This document shows positions 45,340 through 57,110 of a DNA stretch of 64,000 nt, in pieces (position 1 is the first letter of the stretch; each line of letters begins with the position of its first letter). The position numbers and the translations under genes were made by a program. This DNA comes from Neocallimastix lanati (nom. inval.) (lineage: Eukaryota; Neocallimastigomycota; Neocallimastigomycetes; Neocallimastigales; Neocallimastigaceae): assembly GCA_016946835.1 (NCBI GenBank), contig JACVTC010000045.1, positions 652,501-716,500 on the forward strand, read 5' to 3'. The notes beneath the pieces were generated by a model that saw only the letters and a program-made list of their open reading frames with translations, did no database searches and was not told where the DNA came from.

Positions 45340-46395
45340 TGTAATTTTTAATTATTACCAATAGATTAATTATATAACTATATATAAAATAATATTTTCA
45401 TAGTTTTAAAAGATAAAACTATAATTGATTAAAATAATTAAAAAAAATTAAATATATTAATTAAAAATTTTTTTCTTTTATAAATATTTTTTTGTTTTTT
45501 AAACAAATAAGTATTAAAAAAATTTAAATTTTTTAATTTAAATAAATTATTAAATTTTTTGTTATTTATATTAAAATATTTTAAAAAAAATAATTCATTA
45601 AATGATTTTGAATATTTTTTATTCTCTTTGATTAATAAAATATAGAGAAATTAAACTTATATTTTCTATAAATTTGAAAATAAAATATTTATATATTTAA
45701 ATGAATAAATTACTAAAAAAAATTTTTTTTAAAATGAATAAATTACTAAAAAAAATTTTTTTAAATAATTAATAAACTATCAATCAATTGTTCCTTTATG
45801 AAAATTTTCAAATGTGAATTAAATTTTAGTTTAATAATTTTAGAAAGTTTAAAATAAAATTAAAAAATGAATATTTTATAGTTAAAATATATTTGAATAA
45901 ATAATTTTATTTAAAAAGTTATTTTTATATTTTAATATAAATTATTATATTTACTCAAAAAATAAATATAATAAATTAATATTATTAATTAAAAATATTT
46001 TGTTGAGTTTTAATTTATATGTATATAATATGATTAAAACTCATGAAAATATTTACAAATAAATTTATTTTAAAATTGAGAGTTTATTTTTATTAAAAAT
46101 ATTAACATATAAATAATTTACGTAGTGTTTTTTTTTAATATTTATATATATTATATAATATTTTGAATTTTTATTTTAATTATTAATATTTTACATTTAT
46201 TTAAATTAGTTTTATCAAACATATATTTGTAATAGATTTCATATTTTCATAACAATATAATTTGTTATTTATATTTTTATTATTTTTGAGTAAATTAGAA
46301 TAAATTTTAGCAATCTTATTTATTACATTTATATAAAAAATAAATAAACTATAATTTTTCAATATAATAAATATATTATTATATTATTACTTGAT
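45340..46395. other. A+T-rich intergenic region
   Basis: No gene is seen. A segment of about 33 bases (AATGAATAAATTACTAAAAAAAATTTTTTT) is duplicated in tandem at about 45700-45765. Confidence 0.5.
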
Positions 46396-47060
46396 AATTC
46401 CCCTCAAATCCAACAATAGAGAAACGATATGTTGGATTTAATTCAATTATAATTTATTTTTTGGAGTAATGAATTTCTTAATTAATTCATTAATTAATTA
46501 TTTTTATTTTTGTGAATATATCAATAAGATTTTCTTCCGCTGTGATATACTTCAGCTTATTTCTTTTTTTTTTTTATGAAATCTCTTATGTAATGATAAT
46601 TAATGTCTATATTTTTCGACCTCGGATTTATATATTTATTTTTACAGCAGCAAATCGCTGCCTTATTATCGAAATTGATAGGTACATGGTTAATATTTAT
46701 ATTTTTTATATTTAAACTATTAATATATACAAACCGTGTTTATCACAATCGCTTACACTAAAATATTTATTTTCAACAATTGCGATTGTCACAAATTTCT
46801 GAAATTTTTATTATTAACTAAAATTAGAAAAATCAATCATCATTAAAAATTTCAAAGATGATCTTCTTGCATTAAAATCCCTTTCATAATCAGCATTTAC
46901 AAATATTTTTACATATTTCTGTTTTGTGAAGTTGACTCTATCATATATTGTATATTTCTGGTATTTAAATATTAATTCAATATTTATTCAATCTTTAAAA
47001 GAAGTATTTTTATTCCTTCTCGCTGACCTATTAGCAACAATCATTAAATTTTGTTAATAA
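46396..47060 (-). mobile_element. Copia fossil, 3' end only (RNase H region)
   Basis: On the minus strand, a purine tract (reverse of CCCCTCAAATCC at 46398) is preceded by decayed RNase H coding sequence. This includes a trace of the HxDIRxHxIRE segment (near 46580-46620), the NKAAI segment (about 46645-46680), and ADYERDFNARRSS near 46880, corresponding to DSDYGGDLETRRSTT in copy 1. Clearly more diverged than the full copies. No LTR could be defined. Broken in many places. Confidence 0.7.
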
Positions 47061-47294
47061 AAATTTTTTATAATAAAAATTTAAAAATAATAATAATTAC
47101 TATAAAAATAATATTAATAATTTTATTAACAATAATTCATATAGCAAAAATTTAATTATTAAAGAAATATTAAGAGAATATTAAATTTATAAATAATAAT
47201 ATATTATTGATCATTTCAAACTTAATACTGATAATAAAAATATTATTATTAATTTAAATAATAAAATTTCAAGAAAATTTTACTTTTCTTACTT

Positions 47295-47985
47295 TTCTCT
47301 ATCTTAAAAAGGCTATGATTCAGTACCTATCTTTAATATTATGACCAGTTTATATAAATTAAGAATTATAGGTAAATGTCATCTGTTTTTAATGAATCTT
47401 TATCTATCCTCTAAAGCTCGTGCTTTTTTTAATGAGAATCTTTAAGAAGAATTTTCGATTAATCGTGGAGTTATACAAGGATGCCATCTATCATCTGTTT
47501 TATTTAATTTGTTCATTAATGATGTACTGGATAATTGTGATAAGTATGGTGAATATTTAGATTCTCAATATTGTTGTGGTGTACTTTTTGCGGATTATAC
47601 TGTATTAGTTGTTCTATCTAAACAAGCTCTTAAGAAAATTTTGAATAAAGTTAATGAATGGGCTATTAAAAATTAAATGACTTTTGAAATTAATAAGTGT
47701 GCTACTCTTGTTGTAAAACCGATTAACTTTGTTAAACAGATAAATTATGAATATCCATCTTTCTTAATTGGTAGTAACAAATTACCTAAAAATGACAACT
47801 ATACTTATCTTGGTATTCCTTTTGATGGATCTTTATCACTGAATCCTATACAATCCAAATGAAACAAAAATTTATATGTCAAGTTAAATTCGTACTTTAA
47901 ATTTCTTATTAATAAATCTATTCCTCTCCCATTGAAGAAATATGTTTTAATTTCGTTAATTATTAGTTCTCTTCAATATTAACTA
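47295..47985 (+). pseudogene. LINE-type reverse transcriptase fragment, broken
   Basis: A non-LTR retrotransposon reverse transcriptase piece: YDSVPIFNIMTSLYKL, LYLSSKARAFF, INRGVIQGCHLSSVLFNLFINDVL, then VLFADYTVLV (the catalytic FADD now reads FADY), VNEWAIKN, INKCATLVVKP, and YTYLGIPFDGSLS. The order fits RT blocks 3-7 followed by the LG(I/V) region. In-frame stops occur after FNENL, after WAIKN and after NPIQSK, so it is inactive, and the changed catalytic Asp agrees. Neither the endonuclease domain, nor the 5' end, nor a poly(A) tail is present. It abuts a copia fossil. Confidence 0.8.
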
Positions 47986-48559
47986 TATTAATTATTCAAT
48001 ATAATATCAATCAAATATATACTTAAAAAAAAATATAATTATATTTAAGAATTATTTATTATTAATATAAAATTCTTTTATATATATAATATGTATAATA
48101 CAATCAATTAAATATGTAAATCTATAATAATAATTAAAAATAATTTTAAAAAAATGAATAAAAATTGATCAACATTATTAAAAACTTATAAAAATATGAT
48201 AAAGTCTCCAATTCTTTAATAATATTATTATATAATAAATTATTATATTATTATTTAGTTTTCTATATTTAAATATTAATTTTTAAAAATTATAATTTAT
48301 ATAATTGAAATTTTAAAAATATTAATAGAATTATTTATTACACTGTTAATTATTATATATTACCGTAATAAAAAATAGGAAAAGTGAACAAAAAATATAT
48401 AAAATGCATTCTAACCTATAGGAACGTATTAAAAATTATATAATCAAAAATAAATATAAAATTACTTCTCAATTTATTAAGAATTATTAATAATATAAAT
48501 TTTAGAAAAAAATAATATCTTGAATATATATTACAAAAAAAAAAGAAATAAAAAATATA
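47986..48559. other. A+T-rich intergenic region
   Basis: Nothing recognised with confidence. It may include the very decayed start of the nitroreductase-like pseudogene that becomes visible after 48560. Confidence 0.4.
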
Positions 48560-48730
48560 TAAAGTAAATTAATAACATTGTCAATGAAAAAGTTAAATTA
48601 AAATTTAAAGTACACTACAAAATAGTATTCTTCAAAATCAAATTACATTATTACAAAATTAAATTAAGGAATAAAAACATAAAACTAATAATTTTGAAAA
48701 TATCATGAATATCTATACGAACCAGGTTCT
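48560..48730 (+). pseudogene. Decayed coiled-coil part of a nitroreductase-like gene
   Basis: The plus strand gives LQNSILQNQITLLQN and then NNFENIMNIY. These match TLQNQILLLQN and TNFENIVIRY of the intact gene at 39930-41510, in the same order. The matching nucleotide run ATTCTTCAAAATCAAATTACATTATTACA is plain by eye. Stops break the frame. The rest of the copy appears beyond the copia insertion, at 54395-54780. Confidence 0.65.
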
Positions 48731-48782
48731 ACTCTGGATGTTAGTACCTTGGCAAGCATACATAAGGTTCCTGTTTCGAACT

Positions 48783-49021
48783 TGTTAGAATATAAAAAAA
48801 ATAAATTCTTAATAATGACTTTAATATATTTTACCCAATCAGAATATTATTATATTTAAATAAAATTATAAAAGAAATAAAATGTAACCTTGTTAAAAAC
48901 ATATACACTTTTGTAATCATAAAAAATAAAGATAAATAAAATTAAATATTAAGTATTATATATAAAATGTTATTCTAAAAATATATCTAATTTTCTCAAT
49001 ATTTGTTTTTGGTGCTTAATA
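48783..49021 (+). repeat. 5' LTR of copia copy 2
   Basis: TGTTAGAATA to GTGCTTAATA, with the primer site GATTAAGAGTCTCAG directly after it. Confidence 0.93.
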
Positions 49022-49275
49022 GATTAAGAGTCTCAGTCTACAACTGAGCTTAACCATAAGTTAAGTTTTAATTTACATAATTAATATATAAATATATTCA
49101 TCTTATAAATAAATTGAACTAATGCTTTCTTATTTTTAATATTAAAAATCATTTTTATATTTATCAATAATAACATCTAATTTTGAATTATCAAAGAAAT
49201 AATTTAATTAATTATGAATCTACATAATTAACTTTGTTATTTTCATAATAATTAAATCAAAATATATTATCAAAA

Positions 49276-49331
<56 letters not shown>

Positions 49332-49401
49332 TGAGGGATTAATACAATTTAATAATATCATTATTCATTCATTGTATATAAAAATATACATATATATTAT
49401 A

Positions 49402-49754
49402 GTCAGTCAAATTATAATTCAAACTGAAAAAATAATATAGTCAGTCAATTATAATTTGAACTGAAAATTAGTATTATCAATAAAATTTTATATTGAAATA
49501 AAATAAAAAAAAAAAATTAATAATAAAATAAAATAATAAAATAGTCAGTCAATTATAATTTGAACTGAAAATCATATGGTCAGTCAAATAATTAATTTGA
49601 ACTGTAAAAATAGTATAGTCAGTCAAATTATAACATGAACTGAAAAATGACATAGTCAGTCAAATAATTAATTTGAACTGAAAATCATATGGTCAGTCAA
49701 ATAATTAATTTGAACTGAAAATCATATGGTCAGTCAAATAATTAATTTGAACTG
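49402..49754 (+). repeat. Hairpin repeat array in the leader of copia copy 2 (about 8 units)
   Basis: Units of AGTCAGTCAAATAATTAATTTGAACTG and shorter forms, each able to fold as a stem-loop. The array is the reverse-orientation counterpart of 8745-9030, with two more units. Confidence 0.8.
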
Positions 49755-52700
49755 AAAATATTATTGTCAATTATTAACAATAAAATTAAAAAAAAAAAAA
49801 AAAAAAACATATATATTTTTAATTCCAATATTAATAAATGTAAATCAAGTATAAATACCTTTTTCAAACATAAAAAACCAATAATATAAATGTTTAATTA
49901 AATTAATTTCAAATAGCATAATGAAAAATATTACATTAAAAAATAAGATAAAAATAGAAACCAATCATAATTCTGAAATATATTATTTTATAACCTTTTT
50001 TTATTAAGTAATAAATATAACTTAACCAATTATCAAAAATATATATTATTAAAGTTCATTATAAATTATCAAGGAAATATTAAACAATATATATTTCAAT
50101 TTACATTTATTTAATGAAAATAGAATAAGGTTTTAATCAATATATTGAATATGTATAAATAAACAATCCAGACATACAACATATCCCTCATCAATTATTC
50201 TTTAAAATTTAAAAAAAAAAAAAAAAAAATATTCGCATAATATAAAATATTAATAAATTATTAAAAAAAAAATAAATTAATTTAAAATTCTCCACAATGG
50301 CTAACACAAGAAGAAACAATAGAAATGAAGTAATTACCACTGAAGAACCCATTGACATCAGGCCAATCAAAGAATATTATCAATTAAATCGAACCAATCT
50401 AATACATTTAAATTTTGGATTTCAACTCAACCATTAAATTTTCAAAACAACCAACATAATAATAATTTGGTTGAAATCAATTATACACATTTAAAATCAA
50501 TTGATAAACTAAATTTATGGCACCGTCGTTTTGCCCATTTTAATATCAATAGTATCAAAAATAAAATTTTAAAAATAAACATAAACTCAAAGTGCCCTAT
50601 TTGTAGTTATTCAAAACTTAAAAATAAGCCCTTCAAATCATCACATAATAGAGCCAAAAATATATTTCAACTCATACACATGGATCTTATAGGTCCAATA
50701 CAAAACTCTATCTATGACAATAAATATATCTTAACCATTTTGGATGACCATTCAAGATTTGGGTGGACTCTCTTTATGAAGAGTAAATCAGAAACTTTTT
50801 ATTACTTCCTTAATTGGTTTAATAAAATAAAAAATCAATTTAACAAAAGAATTCAATATATCCGTACAGATAATGGTACCGAATTTAACAACAAAAATTT
50901 CAAACAATTTTGCATTGACTTTGGAATACAACATCAATTTACTGTTCCCTACCACCCACAACAAAATGGTAGGATTGAACGATTCAACGGCACTATAATC
51001 AATTCTGCAAAGTCAATGTTAAATGACGCAAAACTTAGCTTACAATTTTGGGAAGATGCCGTCTCTACTTCGAACTACATTCATAATCGAATCCCTCATA
51101 AAGGGATAAATAATAAAATTCCATATGAACTTTTAACCAATAACAAAGTTGATTATTCAAACATACGTGTCTTCGGATGTAAAGTTTTTTATTATGTTCC
51201 AAAACTATTCCGTACCAAATTTCAAAATAACTCATCTCCTGGCATATTCTTGGGGTATGTTGATAATCCCACAGCATACAAAATTCTTGATATAACAAAT
51301 AATAAAATTATAATTTCATGAAATGTTGAATTCTTTGAATTTACACCAGGAAATTCACATTTATCTCATTGCGATAATGACATCTCAAATTTTATTCCCA
51401 ATAATATAATAAGGAGGAATGATAATACCTACTTTTATGATAACACATATGATATAAACCATGGCAAAGACTTTAATAATACTAACAATAATAATCCGTA
51501 TTATCAATATAATAACAATAAGTCAAATAATATTCAAATATTAGACAATAATACTCAAATAAATGAAAATAATATACCAAGTAAAAACATTCAAATAAAA
51601 AATAAAAGAAAATATAACAAAAGAAGAAACAACAATAATAACAACACCAAAAATATTAATAATAATCAAAACAAAGATTATAATAATAATATAGAATCTC
51701 AAGATAATAACATTGACAACAACGACAATAATAATAACAATAACACAAGTAACAATAAAATTAATAACAACGATAACACAAACAGCAACAACAACACTAC
51801 CAACAGCAATAATAACAAAATAAATAATAATATTAATAAAAACGACAATATGATCACTGTCAGTAATAAAAACAATCATAATAATTCAAATATAGACAGA
51901 TATAATTCAAACAATAATAAAGATAACAACAATGAACAACGAATCATTAATAACTTAACGAATAACAAATTATTTAATATAGAATCTTCCATACATTTAG
52001 GAAAAAGAAATAGAAATGAAAACTTCATATTAAATTCAAATAACAAAAAACAAAAATCATTAAAAGAATTACGCGAACCAAATAATTATGATGATATCTT
52101 TAATTTAAATGATAAAAATGAATGGTTAAAATCAGTTGATAATGAACTCGACAATATGAGAAATCTAAAAGTATATGAAACAATTGATAAAATACCTAAG
52201 AACGCAAACTTAATATCATCAAGATGGATTTTCAAATTCAAACGAAACTCAAATGGAGAAATAATCAAAAGAAAATCAAGATTAGTAGCAAAGGGATTTA
52301 CGCAAGAATACGGCATAGATTATAAAGAAACCTTTGCACCTACCTTAAAACAGGATTCAATAAGAATCTTTACAGCAATTGCCACTCAGAACAATTTTGA
52401 AATAAACCAAATAGATATAACTGCCGCCTATTTAAATGCTGAATTAAATGAAGATTTATATATGAAACCACCCAAAGGACATGAAGATTACAATAAGAAA
52501 TTTTGGAAATTGAAGAAGGCAATATATGGACTGAAACAAAGTGGTGCCAAGTGGAATGATAAATTAAATGGCTATCTTATAAAAATTGGATATAAAAGAC
52601 TTATAAGTGAACCTTTTCTGTACGTTAAATTTAATAAAGGAAAACTTTTAAGTATGTTAGCTATATATGTGGATGATATTTTAATATCAGGATCAAAGAA

Positions 52701-53660
52701 AACAATAGAAAGTGTAAAATTATTAATTGAGAAAAAGTTCAAAATGAAAGATATAGGTAATGTTGATTATATTATTGGAATAAAATTTACAAAACATAAA
52801 AATGGTTACTTTTTACATCAACACAGATATATAGATGAATTACTTTCTAAGTTTAATATGAAAAATTGTACACCTCTTAGAATTATGACTCCAATTGAAA
52901 ATGAAGATCTTAGGAAGGTAAAAGTAGATGAAACAAAATATAGAAGCATAATAGGAAATTTATTATATCTCAGTATATGTACAAGACCCGACATTATCTT
53001 CTCAGTATCAAAAGCAGATAGAAGGGCAAAGGAACCAAATATGGAAGACTGGAATAACGTAATGAGAATATTAAGATATTTAAAAGGAACTAAAAAATAT
53101 GGAATAAATTTCACAAATAATCCGAATGTTAAAGCGTATGTCGATTCGGATTACGGAGGTGACTTGGAAACTAGACGTTCAACAACAGGATTCTTAATAA
53201 CATTTGGCGGTGCACCAACAAGCTGGTGTTCAAAGTTACAAAAATCAATATCGACTTCAACAGCCGAGTCCGAATATTACAGTCTTAGTGAATGCGGTAA
53301 ACAATGTATATGGTACTTAAATTTATTCGAAGAATTGAACTTAAATATTAAAAATATTGAAGTAAATGTTGACAATAAAGCAGCTATTTATAACGCTACA
53401 AATCAAACTATCAACCCAAAAACTAAACATGTAGACATTAGGGTTCATTACATAAGAGAAATAGTCAAAGAAAATAAAATCTATCTTAAATATATAAAAT
53501 CTGAAAACAATCTCGCTGATGGGTTTACGAAGTATTTAAATGGGACATTAATGGATAAATTTAGAAATTCCTTATTAACAAAAATTGATGATTTATATTT
53601 TATTTGAAATAATATAAATAAAAAATATGACATTTTAGGAAAGTCATATTTTAGGAGGAA

Positions 53661-53899
53661 TGTTAGAATATAAAAAAAATAAATTCTTAATAATGACTTT
53701 AATATATTTTACCCAATCAGAATATTATTATATTTAAATAAAATTATAAAAGAAATAAAATGTAACCTTGTTAAAAACATATACACTTTTGTAATCATAA
53801 AAAATAAAGATAAATAAAATTAAATATTAAGTATTATATATAAAATGTTATTCTAAAAATATATATAATTTTCTCAATATTTGTTTTTGGTGCTTAATA
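53661..53899 (+). repeat. 3' LTR of copia copy 2
   Basis: Starts right after the purine tract and ends at GGTGCTTAATA. The target duplication GAACT follows. Confidence 0.93.
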
Positions 53900-53904
53900 G
53901 AACT

Positions 53905-54394
53905 CGCCATATTACTTATTTACAGGTTTTCATTGGAAATGTTTTTATTCAATACGATAGTTAGGGTTACAGATAAATATGTTCCTCATACTATTTGAAT
54001 AGGTACTGGACTAATTGAAAGGGATGAGTACATGATTTTATGTGTCCATGTAGATATATTCTACTAAATAGCAAATTTCTGACAATTATGCAATTTCCAG
54101 AAAGTTAATACAAAATACAATAAGTAAATTTATACTGGCCTCACTTCAAAGTATCACTCGGAGAAGGGGTTAGATAGGATTAAGGATTAACAAAATTCTC
54201 AGCAGTAATATGCATACTAGAGTACCAATGCTGAAACACTCAGTAAGTTCGTCCAGTAAGGAAAATTTTGCTTTATAAAAGGACTTTGTGACTTATTTAT
54301 TATTCCCATTGCTGGAGGCTGAAACTAAGAGAGATACATGTTAGATATAAAGAAAACAATAAAATGAATAACTATGAATAAAAAATAAATATAT
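53905..54394. other. Unrecognised, less A+T-rich segment beside copia copy 2
   Basis: About 450 bases with more G and C than usual intergenic DNA and no long frame on either strand. It contains GTTAGGGTTACAG and AATAGGTACTGGA, words also seen beside the palindrome at 21994-22020 (GGGTTAGGGTTATAGGTACTGGA). It may be another decayed secreted-protein gene. Nature unknown. Confidence 0.35.
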
Positions 54395-54780
54395 TTATAT
54401 TTCTATTAATAAACTAAAAAAATACATTAATTAAGCTGAAAAAGATTTGAAAATACAGCAATCTGAACTGGTAGCAACATATAAAAAAAATAAACAAACG
54501 TGCTTGAAAATATAAATATATATGATATAAATTTGTTCCAAATGCGTAATACGAAATTAAAAGATGATATTAATAATTTAGGATATTCTCTTTTTTCAAT
54601 ACCCTTTTTTTAGAAAAGGGATTAACTCACTTTAAACACATACAATTTAATAACATAAATTAAAACATTAATTAATATATTGAAAAGCATAATTAAAATA
54701 TAGCAATTAGGAATATAATTTTCATTTATTAATTTCATAAATACATTAAGAAAATACAAAAAATATTAAAATTGACATTC
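54395..54780 (+). pseudogene. Decayed central part of a nitroreductase-like gene
   Basis: LGYSLFS, FLEKGLTHFK and INTLRKYKK-like segments match LGYSLVF, HSLEKGLSHFK and INTLREYKN of the gene at 39930-41510, in order and on the same strand. The frame is broken repeatedly. No FMN domain follows. Together with 48560-48730 it shows that a second copy once stood here, now split by a copia element and other sequence. Confidence 0.7.
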
Positions 54781-55038
54781 CGTTTTAATAAATAATAATT
54801 TATTTTTCAAAACATTCCAAATTTTTTATTTGTCTTAATTTAGAAAATGTTAAAATTTAAAATTTATTATTAGAATTATAATGGAATTTAATATTATTTA
54901 TATGATTAATTAAATAATTCTATATATAAAAAAAATAATATTTCTTAATATAAAAATATATATATTAATATGGTTAATTTAAAGATATTTAATTTTGTAA
55001 AAAATTTATAAATTTATTTTATAATAAAATTATAATAT
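54781..55038. other. A+T-rich gap
   Basis: Downstream end of the minus-strand glycosyltransferase gene. Nothing recognised. Confidence 0.5.
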
Positions 55039-56127
55039 TTAGTTGAATTTTTCATTAATCAATGAATTAAACATTTCTTCTTTCTCTTTTGTACGATTAT
55101 TATATTTAAAATATTGCCCCTTAATAAAATTAATAGAAAAATTAATTTCTTTATTTAAACCAAAGCTAGCATCGGGTTTTTTATATTTTCTTTTGATATA
55201 TTCTTCTGTTGATTTTGTAATAAAATGATTTAAATAAACAGGTAAATCGAAGTAAGCTTCCTTATCATTTAAATAATTTTTTACTCTCTTTTTTTTTAAA
55301 TTAACAAAGGTTAATTCTCTATTGAGTAAACCGGAAGCATTAATGATTAAATCTTTTTTATATTCTTTACATTTAATTATAGTTTTTACTCTTGTAGAAT
55401 ATTGGGAGTTTTTTCTACTTCCAAATCTCTCATTAACTGTCTTATTTTCATAATGCAAATATCCATTATCTCCATAAACTCTCCATTGTACTCTAATTCC
55501 GTCATATTTATTAAAATCATTTAAAAATTCATAAATGTCATTATATTTAGATTCTATTGAAAGAAATTCATCAATATCAAAAAAAAATATCCAATCATTA
55601 TTTTTGTAATTATTGTAATAACAATCATGATATGATTCTGCCTGCACTGATTTTTTTTCTTTTATTTCTTTAGGCCCAATTTCTTTATTAGTTTTAACTA
55701 TTCCTCTTCTATTAATAACTTTAACAAATCCATTTATAATATAATCATTTATGACATCCTCAAATTTTTCTCCATCTACTTTATTATTATCATAGAGGAC
55801 AATTTTATTTACTCCAAGATTCTTATACCATTCTACCCATTCTCTGATGTATAGATTTTCGTCCCTTCCAATAGCACAAAGTGTTATTCTAAGAGGTTTA
55901 TTGTTATCAATTACAGTACTTTTATTATTCTTTTTCTCTGTCTTTAAATATTTGATGTTATTATATAATAAAATATTGTCATAATTTTTATTTAAGCATA
56001 ATAAACTTCCGTCATTATTTGGAGAATTATGACTATTATTACTTTCTATTAAAATACCACAAGCAGAAATGCACTTAAAACCCACCAATAGCACAAAAAT
56101 ATATTTTAATTCAGGAAAATATTTCAT
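55039..56127 (-). CDS. GT92 / GT2-like glycosyltransferase, secretory
   Basis: 362 residues. A signal peptide or anchor spans about 7-23 (LKYIFVLLVGFKCISAC), followed by an Asn/Ser stem to about 78. The enzyme domain has ITLCAIGRDENLYIREWVEWY at 81-101, VNKIVLYDNN at 106-115, QAESYHDCYYNN at 162-173, and FFFDIDEF at 181-188, whose DxD coordinates the metal and nucleotide-sugar. VYLNHFITKS sits near 295-305, and a basic region ends the protein. This motif set is typical of the Glyco_tranf_2_4/GT92 group, which in eukaryotes often galactosylates glycans and in bacteria occurs in surface-polysaccharide loci. The ATG at 56127 is the first in frame and begins the signal. Which sugar is moved is unknown. 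Confidence 0.83.
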   Translation of the reverse strand: MKYFPELKYIFVLLVGFKCISACGILIESNNSHNSPNNDGSLLCLNKNYDNILLYNNIKYLKTEKKNNKSTVIDNNKPLRITLCAIGRDENLYIREWVEWYKNLGVNKIVLYDNNKVDGEKFEDVINDYIINGFVKVINRRGIVKTNKEIGPKEIKEKKSVQAESYHDCYYNNYKNNDWIFFFDIDEFLSIESKYNDIYEFLNDFNKYDGIRVQWRVYGDNGYLHYENKTVNERFGSRKNSQYSTRVKTIIKCKEYKKDLIINASGLLNRELTFVNLKKKRVKNYLNDKEAYFDLPVYLNHFITKSTEEYIKRKYKKPDASFGLNKEINFSINFIKGQYFKYNNRTKEKEEMFNSLINEKFN

Positions 56128-56945
56128 TTTTTATATGGTTTAATATTTATATTTTTACAAATAATACCTACTACTGTAAATGATTTTTTAATTTTGTAAT
56201 ATATGAATAATGAATATTTAAATATAAGTATTTTTATTAATATATATTTAATAGTTTCAAAATTAAATTTATAAAAGAAATATTTTTTTAACTTATATAT
56301 TCCTTATATATTATAATTTTTTTTTATTTAAATAATTTATGAATAAAAAAATGTAATAAAAATTCAATTGTTAAAAATTAATATTTATTTCAATTATTAA
56401 TACTTTAATAAATTATTTTTATACTTATCTTTACTTTATAAAATTTATGAATTTATTAAATTTATTAATTTAAATCATATTTAAATATAACTTAGCGGAA
56501 AATAAAAATTTTCAAAAAAAAAAAAAAAATAATTATAATAATAATTAAATATAATATTAAATTCAATATAATTGAAATTTAAAATAAATAATTATAATCA
56601 TTTTATACTTATTTATGAAATTAATAATTTAGATATTGATATTTATAAATTTAGTTTTTCTTAATACTAAATAATATTTTATTAATAAAAATTTTTTCAA
56701 TAATAATTATAAATTTATAAAATAAATAAATTTCTTTTTTTAATATTTATTAATATGTTAATTTTATAAAATTTAATTATAGTTTACATTAATTTTTTAT
56801 AAAAAAAATATGAGTTTATTTTAAAAAAAATTAAAATATTTAAATTTTTTAAAAGATTCTAATTTAAATAAATAATTATTCATTTTGAAAGAAAAAAATT
56901 TTTTTTTAATAATTATATTTTAATATATATTACAATTAATATATT
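56128..56945. other. A+T-rich intergenic region
   Basis: Nothing recognised. Confidence 0.55.
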
Positions 56946-57110
56946 TCAAATCTGATTGCGCTTATCCTTAATAATTTGATTTATTAATAGTATTAATTCT
57001 CAAGTTATAGTAGAAATGGACTACTATTTTTATTCTAAATGATCTTTCTAGTAATGTAATAAATCTATCTGCAAGATTGTTTTCTGACTTTATGCTTTAT
57101 CAAGATTAAC
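56946..57110 (-). mobile_element. Copia fossil, RNase H tail only
   Basis: The minus strand around 57005-57105 reads like KSENNLAD..FI and then a decayed MDKFRNSLL counterpart. It matches the last 40 residues of the copia polyprotein at 53500-53590. No LTR, primer tract or further pol can be seen. Old. Confidence 0.6.

Larger units (their letters stand above)
48783..53899 (+). mobile_element. Ty1/copia LTR retrotransposon, copy 2 (family A), very young, broken
   Basis: Its LTRs (48783-49021 and 53661-53899, 239 bp each) seem to differ at a single site, and the flanking 5-bp duplication is GAACT (48778-48782 and 53900-53904), so it is a very recent insertion. Parts in order: half-tRNA primer site (49022-49056), leader with about eight hairpin repeats (49402-49754), the start of gag near 50299, integrase (HHCC finger near 50520-50620, DDE core about 50680-51000), Asn-rich linker (about 51470-51960), reverse transcriptase (about 52090-52800, YVDD), RNase H (about 53120-53600) and the purine tract TTTTAGGAGGAA. 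Its pol is almost identical to copy 1. It is about 1.3 kb shorter than copy 1, has a few breaks, and cannot be autonomous as it stands. Confidence 0.93.

Noticed and set aside
46512-46715. Plus-strand ORF of 67 residues
   Set aside because: Antisense of the decayed copia RNase H region.
48740-48790. tRNA or 5S rRNA gene at the copia copy 2 target
   Set aside because: Only partial likeness to B-box and 5S words; too short and no foldable cloverleaf could be drawn.
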